A DNA stretch of 64,000 nucleotides from Enterobacter chuandaensis (GCF_003594915.1 NZ_QZCS01000003.1:351634-415633), one strand, 5' to 3'; counted from the stretch's first letter, positions 53,070 through 62,315 are shown. A program made the numbers and translations. The notes: generated by a model not told the origin, from the letters alone.

Positions 53070-53983
53070 TGTCGTCTCATAAATCAGACAAGTTTGGTGC
53101 CGATGTTTCTCCCGATGCCGCCCCTGAACTTTTGCTGCTCAAATCGCGGATGATTTTGGGGAGGCCGTTGACAAGTCAGGTCTCACATACAGCGCCAAAC
53201 GGCACCTGTTCCCGGTCATCGGGGCGCTGCTGGAACGCGAACGTAAAGCCGGTGAACTGACCATTGGCACGCTGACTCTTCCCCTTCAGGAAGACAAGCC
53301 GCAGGAACTTTTACTGACCGTTCAGGAGCAGGGCCGATATCGACTTGAGGGCAAAAACCTGGAGGCTGATGGCGTTGTCGGGAAAACGCTTGTTAAAAAC
53401 GGGGGGACGCTGCTGGTAACGTCACTGAGCGCCCAATTTGACCTCAAAACCCTCACCAGGCTTGAAGCAATTAACGCCCTCCAGCGCCGGTTTACCGTCG
53501 CGGAGCCGGCGAAACAGAGCGGAATTATTACCTTAACGCTGACGGGCGAAGATGCTGACAAAATTGCCGTGGTACTCAATACCATTGCTGAAAGTTATCT
53601 CAGCCAGAATATTGAACGTCAGGAAGCGGAAGACACCCGCAGCCTGACATTTTTGCAGGATCAACTGCCTAAAATCCGCCGCGAACTGGATGAAGCCGAA
53701 GCACGGCTGAACGCCTACAGGGAGCAGTGCGATTCTGTTGATTTATCCCTTGAGGCGAAGACGATCCTCGACCAGGTTGTGAATGTTGAAAACCAGCTTA
53801 ACGAACCTGCTGGTGGCCCGCTTTGGTAAAACCAGCGTTAAAGAGATCGAGAACAGCCTGAAGCGTCTGCAGCAGATGGGGGTAAAGGTGAATGGCGCGA
53901 TCCTCAATGACATCGTGAAATCCGCCGCGCTCTATTACAGCTCGGGATATAGCCATTACGACTATGGTTATACCCCGGAATAA
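53069..53983 (+). pseudogene. wzc: wzc/etk-like tyrosine kinase remnant with kinase domain deleted
   Basis: Normally about 720 residues with two membrane helices, a periplasmic Wzz domain, a BY-kinase domain and a Tyr-rich tail. Here the first membrane helix is missing (MSSHKSDKF runs into APELLLLKSRMILG). A one-base loss in GGGG near 53157-53161 shifts frame, then the periplasmic part reads to NVENQLNE. At about 53806 it jumps directly to LLVARFGKTSVKEIE, the C-terminal end, in another frame, and ends in a Tyr-rich tail (ALYYSSGYSHYDYGY). Roughly 340 residues, including the second helix and all Walker motifs, are gone. Matches look slightly nearer Etk than Wzc. Confidence 0.88.
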
Positions 53984-54059
53984 ACGTGGCGCGACACTTC
54001 TTTACAGCATGACGGCCAATAGCCCGTTAAGATGACCTCCGTTGAATCGAGAGGTCATA

Positions 54060-54575
54060 ATGGATAACCGCAAATTCAGTCGCCTGGGTCGCTGGGCGCG
54101 GGAAGGCGCCATACTTTTTGTGATGGCGCTGGCCGTCATGTGGGGCGTGGATCAGTACCGAAAACCGACTCTGCCTGCCAGTTTTAGCGCAACCCCGATG
54201 CAGAGTATCGACGGTAAGATCCACGATATCACGGCGCTCAGCCAGGAGCGCCCGCTGCTGATCTACGTCTGGGCAACCTGGTGCAGCATCTGTCGTTATA
54301 CAACGCCTGCGGTCGATAAGCTGGCAGAAGAGGGCGGTAACGTCGTGAGCATTGCCATGCGATCCGGTGATGATGCAAAGCTTGCCCGCTGGGCAGAAAA
54401 GAAAAGCCTGAGGATGCCGGTAATTAACGATGCAAACGGTGCCTTGTCGCAGCAGTGGCAGGTGAGCGTGACGCCGACGCTGGTGATTGTCTCGAAGGGT
54501 GATGTGGTCAGCACCACAACGGGCTGGACGAGCTACTGGGGATTAAAATTAAGGATGTGGTGGGCAGGCGTATAA
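54060..54575 (+). CDS. ScsD-like membrane-anchored thioredoxin-fold protein
   Basis: A 171-residue protein with one N-terminal membrane helix (about 18-36) and a periplasm-facing thioredoxin fold with active site WCSIC and cis-proline region SVTPTLVIV. It closely resembles Salmonella ScsD (shared WATWC, TPAV, RSGDDA, NDANGALS, GWTSYWG), a suppressor of copper sensitivity. No scsA, scsB or scsC is nearby, so its electron donor is unclear. GAGAGG precedes the chosen ATG. It directly follows the wzc remnant. Confidence 0.82.
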   Translation: MDNRKFSRLGRWAREGAILFVMALAVMWGVDQYRKPTLPASFSATPMQSIDGKIHDITALSQERPLLIYVWATWCSICRYTTPAVDKLAEEGGNVVSIAMRSGDDAKLARWAEKKSLRMPVINDANGALSQQWQVSVTPTLVIVSKGDVVSTTTGWTSYWGLKLRMWWAGV

Positions 54576-54579
54576 AGAT

Positions 54580-54610
54580 AACCCCTCTCCCGACGGAAGA
54601 GGGGTTTTGT
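54580..54610 (+). terminator. Terminator after the scsD-like gene
   Basis: Stem AACCCCTCT with its complement (54580-54588, 54598-54606) followed by TTTTG. Lies between this gene and converging ddc. Confidence 0.75.
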
Positions 54611-54611
54611 A

Positions 54612-56078
54612 TTACTTAGCCAGAAGTTCCTGCGCGGTGCGCTCAACCAGAGACAGTAGGACTTTAATATCCTCCAGCGTCACGGTTGGATTCAGCAGCG
54701 TCAGCTTCAGGCAGGTCACGCCGTTATGCTCGGTCACGCCGACGTTAGCGCGGCCAGATTCCAGCAGCGCATCACCAATTTTCTGGTTCAGCAGGGCGAT
54801 GCCCGCGTCGTCCATCTGCACCTGTCCGCGGAAGCGGAACAGCACGCTTGCCAGCTGTGGCTGCATGACCAGTTCCAGAGCAGGCTGCGCTTTCACGTAG
54901 GCCGCAACCTGCTGTGCCAGCGTCACGCCGTGATCGATGATCGCCGCGTATTGCTCCTGACCCAGCGCTTCCAGGCTCATCCACAGCTTCAGTGCGTCGA
55001 AACGACGGGTGGTCTGCAGAGATTTGGACACAAGGTTAGGCACGCCCGCTTCTTCGTCGAACTCAGAGTTCAGGTAAGCCGCCTGATAGCGCATCAGCTC
55101 ATAGTGACGCGCTTCTTTCAGCAGGAACGCGCCGCAGCTGATGGTCTGGAAGAACTGCTTGTGGAAGTCCAGGGTGACGGAATCCACCAGCTCGATGCCG
55201 TCCAGGTAGTGACGATACTGCTCAGACATCAGCAGCGCGCCGCCCCAGGCCGCATCAACGTGTACCCAGATGTTCTGTTTCGCGGCCAGTTCAGCGATCG
55301 CGCGCAGCGGATCGATAGCACCGGCATCGGTAGTACCTGCCGTCGCGACGATGGCCAGAATCTGCTCGCCGTTCGCGTTGCACTGTTCGATTTTCGCCGC
55401 CAGATCGGTCAGATCCATGCGGGAGAACTCGTCGGTTTTCACCTGCACCACGGACTGATAGCCCAGGCCCATCAGCGCCATGTTTTTCTGCACGGAGAAG
55501 TGCGCGTTTTCGGAGCACAGCACGCGAATTTTGCGCAGATCGCCCACCAGGCCGTCCTGCTGAACGGAGTGACCCTGACGCGCGAAGAACGCATCGCGAG
55601 CCAGCATCAGGCCCATCAGGTTGCTCTGGGTACCGCCGCTGGTGAAGACACCCGCGTCGCCAGCCTGATAACCCACGCGGGTACGCAGCCATTCGATCAG
55701 TTTGATCTCAATAATGGTTGCGGACGGGCTTTGATCCCAGGAGTCCATACTCTGGTTAGTGGCGTTGATCAGCACTTCCGCCGCCTGGCTTACCACCAGG
55801 CTTGGGCAGTGCAGGTGCGCCACGCACTGCGGGTGATGAACGGACAAGCTGTCTTTCAGGAAGAACTCGACGGCGCGTTCAATCGCCGCTTCGTTTCCCA
55901 GCCCTTTCGGGTTGAAATCCAGCTTAATACGGTCGCGCAGCTCCGCGACCGTTTTGCCCTGGTACATCTCAGGCTGTTTCAGCCACTGCATCACAGCCTG
56001 AGTGCTTTGTTCAATCGCCTGCTGGTAAGCTTCAATGCTCTGCGCAGAGGAGAACAAAATTGGGTTTGAATCAGACAT
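54612..56078 (-). CDS. ddc: L-2,4-diaminobutyrate decarboxylase Ddc
   Basis: PLP enzyme that decarboxylates L-2,4-diaminobutyrate to 1,3-diaminopropane. The 488-residue group II decarboxylase shows FTSGGTQSNLMGL, HVDAAWGG and the PLP lysine in TLDFHKQFFQ. The start giving MSDSNPILFSS is preferred over an ATG three codons upstream. It follows dat after 18 bp; together they make 1,3-diaminopropane from aspartate semialdehyde. Confidence 0.93.
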   Translation of the reverse strand: MSDSNPILFSSAQSIEAYQQAIEQSTQAVMQWLKQPEMYQGKTVAELRDRIKLDFNPKGLGNEAAIERAVEFFLKDSLSVHHPQCVAHLHCPSLVVSQAAEVLINATNQSMDSWDQSPSATIIEIKLIEWLRTRVGYQAGDAGVFTSGGTQSNLMGLMLARDAFFARQGHSVQQDGLVGDLRKIRVLCSENAHFSVQKNMALMGLGYQSVVQVKTDEFSRMDLTDLAAKIEQCNANGEQILAIVATAGTTDAGAIDPLRAIAELAAKQNIWVHVDAAWGGALLMSEQYRHYLDGIELVDSVTLDFHKQFFQTISCGAFLLKEARHYELMRYQAAYLNSEFDEEAGVPNLVSKSLQTTRRFDALKLWMSLEALGQEQYAAIIDHGVTLAQQVAAYVKAQPALELVMQPQLASVLFRFRGQVQMDDAGIALLNQKIGDALLESGRANVGVTEHNGVTCLKLTLLNPTVTLEDIKVLLSLVERTAQELLAK

Positions 56079-56096
56079 CGTAATCAATAACTCCGG

Positions 56097-57473
56097 TTAC
56101 GCCGGGCGAACGCCCGCAGCAAGCAGTGCCTGCTCAAATTTATCCAGGAAGATTTTCAGCTCTTCGTCGCTGATCAGCAGAGACGGCAGCAGGCGCAGAA
56201 CGATACCGTTACGGCCGCCACGCTCCAGAATCAGACCGGCTTCGAAGCACTTCTTCTGAATCAGCGCAGACAGTTCGCCGTCGCCCGGGAAGCAGCCCAT
56301 GTGGTCAGCGGCTTCGTGCGGCTTAACGATCTCAATACCGATCATCATGCCCAGACCGCGAACGTGGCCGATGACCGGATAACGTTTCGCCATCTCTTTC
56401 AGCTGGCCTTTCAGCCATTCGCCCTGTGCAGCCACTTTGCCAGCGATGTTCTGATCTTTCAGGATTTTCAGCGTCGTCAGACCGGTTGCCATCGCCAGCT
56501 GGTTGCCGCGGAAGGTGCCGGTATGGTGGCCTGGCGCCCATGCGTCGAACTGCTTTTTGATACCGAGCACGGCCAGCGGCAGACCGCCACCGACGGCTTT
56601 AGACATCACGATGATGTCTGGCTCAATGCCAGCGTGTTCGAAGGCGAAGAATTTACCGGTACGGGCAAAGCCAGCCTGAACTTCGTCGAGGATCAGCAGA
56701 ATGCCGTGTTCCTGAGTCACTTTACGGATGCGCTGCAGCCACTCGGCCGGAGCCGGGTTAACGCCGCCTTCGCCCTGAACGGCTTCCAGGATCACCGCAG
56801 CAGGTTTGCGCACGCCGCTTTCAACGTCGTTAATCAGGTTATCGAAGTAGTAAGTCAGCGCTTTCACGCCCGCTTCACCACCGATACCCAGCGGGCAGCG
56901 GTACTCGTGCGGGTAAGGCATGAACTGCACTTCTGGCATCATACCGTCTACTGCTTCTTTCGGAGACAGGTTGCCGGTCACGGACAGCGCGCCGTGAGTC
57001 ATACCGTGGTAACCGCCAGAGAAGCTGATGATACCGCTACGACCGGTCACTTTTTTCGCCAGCTTCAGCGCCGCTTCTACGGCGTCGGCACCGGATGGAC
57101 CGGTGAACTGCAGGCAGTACTCTTTGCCCTGACCAGGCAGCAGAGAGAGCAGGTATTCAGAAAACGCGTCTTTCAGAGGCGTAGTCAGATCCAGAGTGTG
57201 TAACGGCAAGCCGCTGGTAATGACATTTTGGATGCTTTTCAGCACATCAGGATGGTTATGGCCAAGCGCAAGGGTGCCTGCGCCTGCTAAACAGTCAAGG
57301 TATTCTTTATTATCTGCATCGGTGATCCACACGCCTTCTGCTTTAGTGATCGCTAAAGGCAGTTTGCGCGGATAACTCCTGACGTTAGATTCAAACTCGG
57401 CCTGACGGGCCAGATAGGTTTCGTTGCTTTTGTGGGCATCTACGGTGTCAATACGGACTTTATCCGTCATCAT
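56097..57473 (-). CDS. dat: L-2,4-diaminobutyrate:2-oxoglutarate aminotransferase Dat
   Basis: Class III PLP aminotransferase that moves the amino group of glutamate to aspartate semialdehyde, giving L-2,4-diaminobutyrate. The protein is 458 residues with [13 protein letters not shown], the PLP aspartate in [15 protein letters not shown], and the PLP lysine in [14 protein letters not shown]. Two adjacent ATGs are possible; AGGAG is 4 bases before the first and 7 before the second (57470). First gene of dat-ddc. Confidence 0.93.
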   Translation of the reverse strand: MMTDKVRIDTVDAHKSNETYLARQAEFESNVRSYPRKLPLAITKAEGVWITDADNKEYLDCLAGAGTLALGHNHPDVLKSIQNVITSGLPLHTLDLTTPLKDAFSEYLLSLLPGQGKEYCLQFTGPSGADAVEAALKLAKKVTGRSGIISFSGGYHGMTHGALSVTGNLSPKEAVDGMMPEVQFMPYPHEYRCPLGIGGEAGVKALTYYFDNLINDVESGVRKPAAVILEAVQGEGGVNPAPAEWLQRIRKVTQEHGILLILDEVQAGFARTGKFFAFEHAGIEPDIIVMSKAVGGGLPLAVLGIKKQFDAWAPGHHTGTFRGNQLAMATGLTTLKILKDQNIAGKVAAQGEWLKGQLKEMAKRYPVIGHVRGLGMMIGIEIVKPHEAADHMGCFPGDGELSALIQKKCFEAGLILERGGRNGIVLRLLPSLLISDEELKIFLDKFEQALLAAGVRPA

Positions 57474-57754
57474 ATCACTCCTACAACCGCCGCTTCGTTA
57501 TGAGCCACGATTGAATAAAAAGTTAAAAAACAGATGGGGGCCTGAAAAAAACGCCGCCAATATAGAGCCTTTTGTCACGGGGCTCAATGGTTAATTTGTT
57601 TACTGTTTTGTGACATGGGGCACAGGAGAGGCGATATCACCCTTTTTAAAAAGAAGATTGCACTTTATGGCGAGCAAAAACAGTTGGTTACGTGAGGTTT
57701 GGACGGGGTGTTAAATGAAAGAAAAGAGTGTGACAAATCGTGCCATTGACTGAG
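57474..57754. other. Intergenic stretch upstream of dat
   Basis: About 280 bp between dat and the repressor gene, which must hold the dat promoter. I saw no clear operator or ORF with a family match in it. Confidence 0.4.
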
Positions 57755-57787
57755 AAAAAAGGAGGTATGCTGCCTTTATACCCCCTT
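57755..57787 (-). terminator. Terminator of the csc repressor gene
   Basis: On the minus strand a 10-base stem (nine of ten paired, 57759-57768 with 57778-57787) is followed by six T. On the plus strand the same bases look like a GGAGG ribosome site before an ATG, which is probably chance. Confidence 0.75.
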
Positions 57788-57816
57788 ATTTTTCCATCAC
57801 CGGCAAAAAGCGGTGG

Positions 57817-58824
57817 TCACATGGCGTGCGCAATGGAATCACGCATTAAAAATGGACTTTCAACGCGCGTCGTTTCCCGGTGCTGTTCACCATGAATAAT
57901 GTGAAGGGCGCTCAGGCGACCAATTTCATAGTGGGGCAACTGAACCGTTGAAAGAGGGGGCTGGAACAATTCTCCAATGCCCACCATATTGTCGTAGCCG
58001 ATAACCGCGACATCTTCAGGAATGCGAATCCCCTGCGCCAGCAGCGTCTGATACACCATAAACGCGATACGATCGTTGCCGCAGATAACGGAGTCAAACC
58101 GGGGGATGCCATTCTGAATGCGCGCCAGCAATGCGGACGGAATGTCACGATAATGCTCGTCTCCGGGCGCCATATAGCTGTGCTCCAGTCTGTCCGGGTC
58201 GAGCCCGGCTTCACGGCAGGCACGTTCAAGCCCCTGACGGCGTCGAGTTGTGGCCAGATGGCCCACAGGTAAATGCAGACACAGGGGCTGCCGATAGCCC
58301 TCAGCGAGTAACGCCCTGACGGCGGCGTACTGCCCCTGTTCATCATCCGGAATATAGCTGGCGACCTTTTCACCGACACTTTCACAGTTGGCCAGTACGC
58401 AGGGGAGGGTGAGCAGCTTGGCAGGAAAAGGAACCTGACGTAGCCCCATCGTGGTGTAGATAATCCCGTCTGGCCGGTGGGAGAGCAGAAGATCGACGAT
58501 GGCATCCGGGTTGTCGTCAGCAAACATATTCATGACGAAGCTATTCCAGCCGTGCAGCCTGGCCGTCTCTTCAATAGACAGCGTAATCTCCACCGAGAAC
58601 GGAGTCGTGACCGTATCGAGCGCCAGCACGCCAATGGTTTTAGGTGAAGCGTTTGCGCCGCGTATTTTCTTGGCGGACAGATCGGGAACGTAGCTGGTCT
58701 GCTCGATAGCCCACTGCACGCGCGCCAGCGTTTCCGGTTTAAGACGCTCCGGGCTGTTAAGCGCGCGGGAAACCGTCATCAGCGATACGTTAGCCAGCTT
58801 TGCGACGTCCTTCAGGGAAGCCAT
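57817..58824 (-). CDS. cscR: LacI-family repressor of the sucrose cluster (CscR type)
   Basis: A 335-residue LacI-family regulator with helix-turn-helix MASLKDVAKLANVSLMTVSRA and hinge, then a sugar-binding core (HRPDGIIYTTMGLR, ICGNDRIAF, VAVIGYDNMVG). Several stretches are almost identical to E. coli CscR, including PDLSAKKIRG-like and SYIPDD. It is divergent from the permease and hydrolase genes; two GTTAACGTTA-type operators lie between them. Confidence 0.85.
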   Translation of the reverse strand: MASLKDVAKLANVSLMTVSRALNSPERLKPETLARVQWAIEQTSYVPDLSAKKIRGANASPKTIGVLALDTVTTPFSVEITLSIEETARLHGWNSFVMNMFADDNPDAIVDLLLSHRPDGIIYTTMGLRQVPFPAKLLTLPCVLANCESVGEKVASYIPDDEQGQYAAVRALLAEGYRQPLCLHLPVGHLATTRRRQGLERACREAGLDPDRLEHSYMAPGDEHYRDIPSALLARIQNGIPRFDSVICGNDRIAFMVYQTLLAQGIRIPEDVAVIGYDNMVGIGELFQPPLSTVQLPHYEIGRLSALHIIHGEQHRETTRVESPFLMRDSIAHAM

Positions 58825-58954
58825 TTTCTTACTCCATTAATGCTCTGTGAGAGGGTATACAACTAAGTCGCTGATGTAAAAGGAAGGCTGATGACCAGGT
58901 TAAGTCTCGCTTACCTCACTTATGAATTTTTGATCGCGATCTCATTCTCTTGAT

Positions 58955-58966
58955 GTTAACGTTAAC
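58955..58966. promoter_or_regulatory. Putative CscR operator 1
   Basis: GTTAACGTTAAC, a perfect 12-bp palindrome with the AACGTT core of LacI-family sites, in the divergent cscR-cscB region. Confidence 0.65.
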
Positions 58967-59018
58967 TTTCGTGATTAACATCTTAAATATCACTCAAGCT
59001 GCATGAGAAAGCATAAAT

Positions 59019-59030
59019 GTTAACGTTACC
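59019..59030. promoter_or_regulatory. Putative CscR operator 2
   Basis: GTTAACGTTACC, a one-mismatch copy of operator 1, 64 bp away centre to centre and about 30 bp before the permease start. Two phased copies suggest looping or cooperative repression. Confidence 0.6.
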
Positions 59031-59060
59031 ATTGTGTCATTACTCCAACATGAGAATGTC

Positions 59061-60302
59061 ATGATGAAAACGCATCACTCTCACAGCTATCCCTTACTGA
59101 GCGCATTACTGTTTTTCTTTTTTGTCACCTGGTCATCTTCCGGTTCGTTGCTCTCTATCTGGCTCCATCAGGAAGTGGGCTTAAAAGCGGGGGATACGGG
59201 CATTATCTATGCCGTGCTTTCCGTATCCGCGCTGTTTGCACAAATCTGTTATGGATTTATTCAGGACAAACTTGGCCTGCGCAAACACCTGCTCTGGTTT
59301 CTGACCAGTCTGCTGATTCTTTCCGGCCCGGCCTTTTTGCTGTTTGGCTATCTGCTGCAGATTAACGTATTGCTGGGCAGTATTTTTGGTGGGATTTATA
59401 TCGGCCTGACGTTTAACGGTGGGATTGGGGTGCTGGAATCCTATACCGAACGCGTAGCCCGTCAGAGCCAGTTTGAGTTTGGCAAGGCGAGAATGTGGGG
59501 ATCGCTTGGCTGGGCGGTGGCAACCTTTTTTGCGGGGCTCCTGTTTAATATAAATCCGAAGCTGAATTTCGCTGTCGCGAGCTGTGCCGGGCTGGTGTTT
59601 TTTGTTTTGCTCGCGCGCCTCAGGGTCTCTTCCGCCCCGCACGCCATGCAGGAAGCGGTGTCCGGTGGCAAGGTCACGCTGGAGGACGCATTACGCCTGC
59701 TGACGCTGCCGCGTTTTTGGGCGCTGGTGTTTTTCGTTATCGGCACCTGCATTTACGGCGTTTACGATCAGCAGTTCCCGGTCTATTTCTCGTCACAGTT
59801 CCCGACGTTGCAGGAAGGAAACGCCATGTACGGCTATCTCAACTCCTTCCAGGTTTTTCTTGAGGCGGCGGGCATGTTTTGTGCCCCGTGGCTGGTAAAC
59901 CGCCTCGGCGCGAAAAACGGCCTGATATTCGCGGGCATGGTGATGGCAATGCGTATGGTGGCATCCGGTCTGGTTGAGGGGCCGGTGCTCATCTCCATTA
60001 CCAAGCTGCTGCACGCGGTTGAACTGCCCGTATTGCTGGTCTCAATCTTTAAATACAACAGCCTGCATTTTGATAAACGGCTCTCTTCCACCCTCTATCT
60101 GGTGGGCTTTGCCTGTACAAGCTCGGTGATTGCTTCGGTTCTGTCGCCGCTGGCGGGTTACAGCTATGAGAAATACGGCTTTGCCCAATCCTATCTCATT
60201 ATGGGGCTATTAGTTTTCAGCACCACGCTCATCTCCATCTTCCTGTTGCGCTCGGGTAAGTCTTCTTCTGACCCGCTCATGCCGCAACCCTCCACTATCT
60301 GA
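59061..60302 (+). CDS. cscB: Sucrose:proton symporter of the LacY family (CscB type)
   Basis: A 413-residue oligosaccharide:proton symporter with twelve membrane segments. Family features include FIQDKLGLRKHLLWF, FGKARMWGSLGWA, GYLNSFQVFLEA and KYNSLHFDKRLSSTLYLVGF, very like CscB and LacY. Substrate is inferred as sucrose from the adjacent hydrolase and repressor; raffinose or another fructoside is possible. The ATG after GAGAATGTC is chosen over a GTG nine codons upstream. The hydrolase gene follows after 17 bp. Confidence 0.85.
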   Translation: MMKTHHSHSYPLLSALLFFFFVTWSSSGSLLSIWLHQEVGLKAGDTGIIYAVLSVSALFAQICYGFIQDKLGLRKHLLWFLTSLLILSGPAFLLFGYLLQINVLLGSIFGGIYIGLTFNGGIGVLESYTERVARQSQFEFGKARMWGSLGWAVATFFAGLLFNINPKLNFAVASCAGLVFFVLLARLRVSSAPHAMQEAVSGGKVTLEDALRLLTLPRFWALVFFVIGTCIYGVYDQQFPVYFSSQFPTLQEGNAMYGYLNSFQVFLEAAGMFCAPWLVNRLGAKNGLIFAGMVMAMRMVASGLVEGPVLISITKLLHAVELPVLLVSIFKYNSLHFDKRLSSTLYLVGFACTSSVIASVLSPLAGYSYEKYGFAQSYLIMGLLVFSTTLISIFLLRSGKSSSDPLMPQPSTI

Positions 60303-60319
60303 CTGAAAAGAGTGAATAA

Positions 60320-61753
60320 ATGATGTATTCCATTGCCAAAGCTGAACAGGCATTACAGGCCAAACGCGGCGATCTTAACCTGCGCTGGTATCCACGTTAC
60401 CACCTCGCCGCGCGTGCCGGCTGGATGAACGACCCGAATGGCCTGGTGTGGTTTGACGGCTGGTATCACGCGTTTTACCAGCATCATCCGTACTCGATCC
60501 AGTGGGGGCCGATGCACTGGGGCCATGCGCGCAGCAAGGATTTAGTTCGCTGGGAACATCTCCCGGTGGCGCTGGCACCGGAAGGGCCAGAAGACAAGGA
60601 CGGCTGTTTTTCCGGCTCGGCGGTGGTGGATGGCGATACGCTGGCGCTGATTTATACCGGACACAAATTCCACGGCGATCCGGGTGACGAGGCTAACCTT
60701 TACCAGGTACAGTGCCTGGCAACCAGCCGTGATGGCGTCCATTTTACGCGACAAGGAACGATCGTTGATACGCCGCCTGGGCTGCATCACTTCCGCGATC
60801 CGAAAGTGTGGCGGGAAGGGGAGCGCTGGTACATGGTTGTCGGTGCACGGGATGGCGAGACGGGCCAGGTGCGCGTTTACCGTTCTGACGACCTGCGCGA
60901 GTGGGAGGATATGGGCGTGCTTGCGGTGGCTGAAAAAGAGATGGGTTACATGTGGGAATGCCCGGACTTTTTCACCCTCAACGGCAAACGCGTTCTGATG
61001 TTTTCACCTCAGGGGCTGGCTGCGGAGGGATTCAACAATCGCAATCTTTTCCAGAGCGGCTACCTGCTGGGCGAGTGGCAGCCCGGCCAACCTTTCGTGC
61101 GTGAAGGTGAGTTTGTGGAGATGGACTGCGGGCATGATTTCTATGCGCCACAAAGCTTCCTGACGCCTGACGGACGCCGCATTGTTATCGGCTGGCTGGA
61201 CATGTGGGAATCCCCCCTTCCGGAACAGCAGGATGGGTGGGCTGGCATGCTCTCTTTACCGCGCGAGCTGACGCTAAGTGCGGATAACCGCCTGCAGATG
61301 CGGCCAGCCAGAGAAGTCGAAAGCCTGCGGGGGGCGTGGTTCCCCTGGCCGGTGAGCACGCTCAACAATCAGCAGATCGCTCAGGTGGAAAGCTGTGATG
61401 CGATGGAGGTCATTCTGCAGTGGGATTGCGTCAACAGCAGCGCAGAGCAGTACGGCATTCGTCTTGGCGACGGATTACGCCTCTACGTCGATGCGCAGAT
61501 GCAGCGCCTGGTGCTGGAGCGTCATTATCCGCAGTATGGCCTGTGCGGCACCCGAAGCGTCGCGCTGAACCTGAACGACACGCTAAGCCTGCGCCTGTTC
61601 GTTGACAACTCGTCAGTGGAAGTGTTTGTCAATGAAGGGGAGGCGTGCCTCAGCAGCCGCATTTACCCTGATGAAGGGGCGCGCGAACTGGCATTGTTTG
61701 CCTGGACGGGGAGTGCATCGCTTATTGATGCCGGGGCGTGGCAGCTAGAGTAA
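60320..61753 (+). CDS. cscA: Sucrose hydrolase (GH32 invertase, CscA type)
   Basis: Splits sucrose to glucose and fructose in the cytoplasm. The 477-residue GH32 protein has the nucleophile aspartate in WMNDPNG, the transition-state motif FRDPKVW, the acid/base glutamate in MWECPDF, and a C-terminal beta-sandwich. It takes unphosphorylated sucrose if paired with the proton symporter; no fructokinase gene (cscK) is present, so fructose must be phosphorylated elsewhere. Two adjacent ATGs are possible. Confidence 0.87.
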   Translation: MMYSIAKAEQALQAKRGDLNLRWYPRYHLAARAGWMNDPNGLVWFDGWYHAFYQHHPYSIQWGPMHWGHARSKDLVRWEHLPVALAPEGPEDKDGCFSGSAVVDGDTLALIYTGHKFHGDPGDEANLYQVQCLATSRDGVHFTRQGTIVDTPPGLHHFRDPKVWREGERWYMVVGARDGETGQVRVYRSDDLREWEDMGVLAVAEKEMGYMWECPDFFTLNGKRVLMFSPQGLAAEGFNNRNLFQSGYLLGEWQPGQPFVREGEFVEMDCGHDFYAPQSFLTPDGRRIVIGWLDMWESPLPEQQDGWAGMLSLPRELTLSADNRLQMRPAREVESLRGAWFPWPVSTLNNQQIAQVESCDAMEVILQWDCVNSSAEQYGIRLGDGLRLYVDAQMQRLVLERHYPQYGLCGTRSVALNLNDTLSLRLFVDNSSVEVFVNEGEACLSSRIYPDEGARELALFAWTGSASLIDAGAWQLE

Positions 61754-61775
61754 TACGTTAAGGCCTGCAAATGAA

Positions 61776-61797
61776 AAAGGCGACAGCTGTCGCCTTT
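61776..61797. terminator. Bidirectional terminator after cscA
   Basis: A 22-bp perfect palindrome (AAAGGCGACAG and complement) with T-rich ends on both sides; serves cscA and the converging lipoprotein gene. Confidence 0.8.
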
Positions 61798-61802
61798 GTT
61801 TT

Positions 61803-62273
61803 CTATTTAATCTTTGTTGCGTAGCCTACAAACTTTCCTTCTTTACTCACCGCTAGTTTGCCTTTAGCAGGATAGTAAATGAAGGTGTATAGCCCTTGTG
61901 AATAAACTTTTGCCTGAGGCTCGTTTTCATCCAGCGCGCCCAATACGCCATCGACGTCTAATATCTCACCTTTAATCGTGATCTTCATCCCTTCCCATTT
62001 AAAGGCGTGAACCGCTTTAGCTGCCTGTGCATGTTGCTTCGCGTCTTTTTTAGCCCAGATACCCGTACCCGCAGCGGCATCACGCGCGTTTGCCCATGCT
62101 GCATTTTGTGCGGCTTCATTGTAAACATTCTGGCGATTTTGCTCAGCCAGGTAGCAGGTATCTTTGCTAATACCCTGGCGCTCACATTCGGCCATGCGCT
62201 GAGCAGGTGAAGTACACGCAGAAAGCAGGATGGCAGCACCAGCTATTAATACCGCTGAGAGTGACTTTATCAT
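61803..62273 (-). CDS. Lipoprotein of unknown function
   Basis: A 156-residue protein with a lipoprotein signal ending in the lipobox LLSAC (C20); threonine after the cysteine suggests the outer membrane. The middle is rich in Ala, Asn and Gln (about 45-90) and may be helical; the C-terminal part (about 93-156) looks like a small beta domain with GMKITIKGEI and YTFIYYPAKGKLAV. I do not recognise the family. It lies after the collagen-like autotransporter and a 34-residue gene, in the same direction, so it could be an accessory lipoprotein as SadB is to SadA; that is inference. Confidence 0.75.
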   Translation of the reverse strand: MIKSLSAVLIAGAAILLSACTSPAQRMAECERQGISKDTCYLAEQNRQNVYNEAAQNAAWANARDAAAGTGIWAKKDAKQHAQAAKAVHAFKWEGMKITIKGEILDVDGVLGALDENEPQAKVYSQGLYTFIYYPAKGKLAVSKEGKFVGYATKIK

Positions 62274-62315
62274 TATGATAATACCTTAGATGAAATATAT
62301 TCGATAGAAGGAGGT

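Noticed and set aside
54726..56069. Open frame of 447 codons on the plus strand
   Set aside because: It is wholly antisense to the clear ddc gene and has low-complexity His/Arg/Gln composition typical of a shadow frame.
57767..57892. ATG frame after a perfect GGAGG near the csc repressor end
   Set aside because: The GGAGG is one arm of the repressor's terminator, and the frame runs antisense into that gene with no domain.
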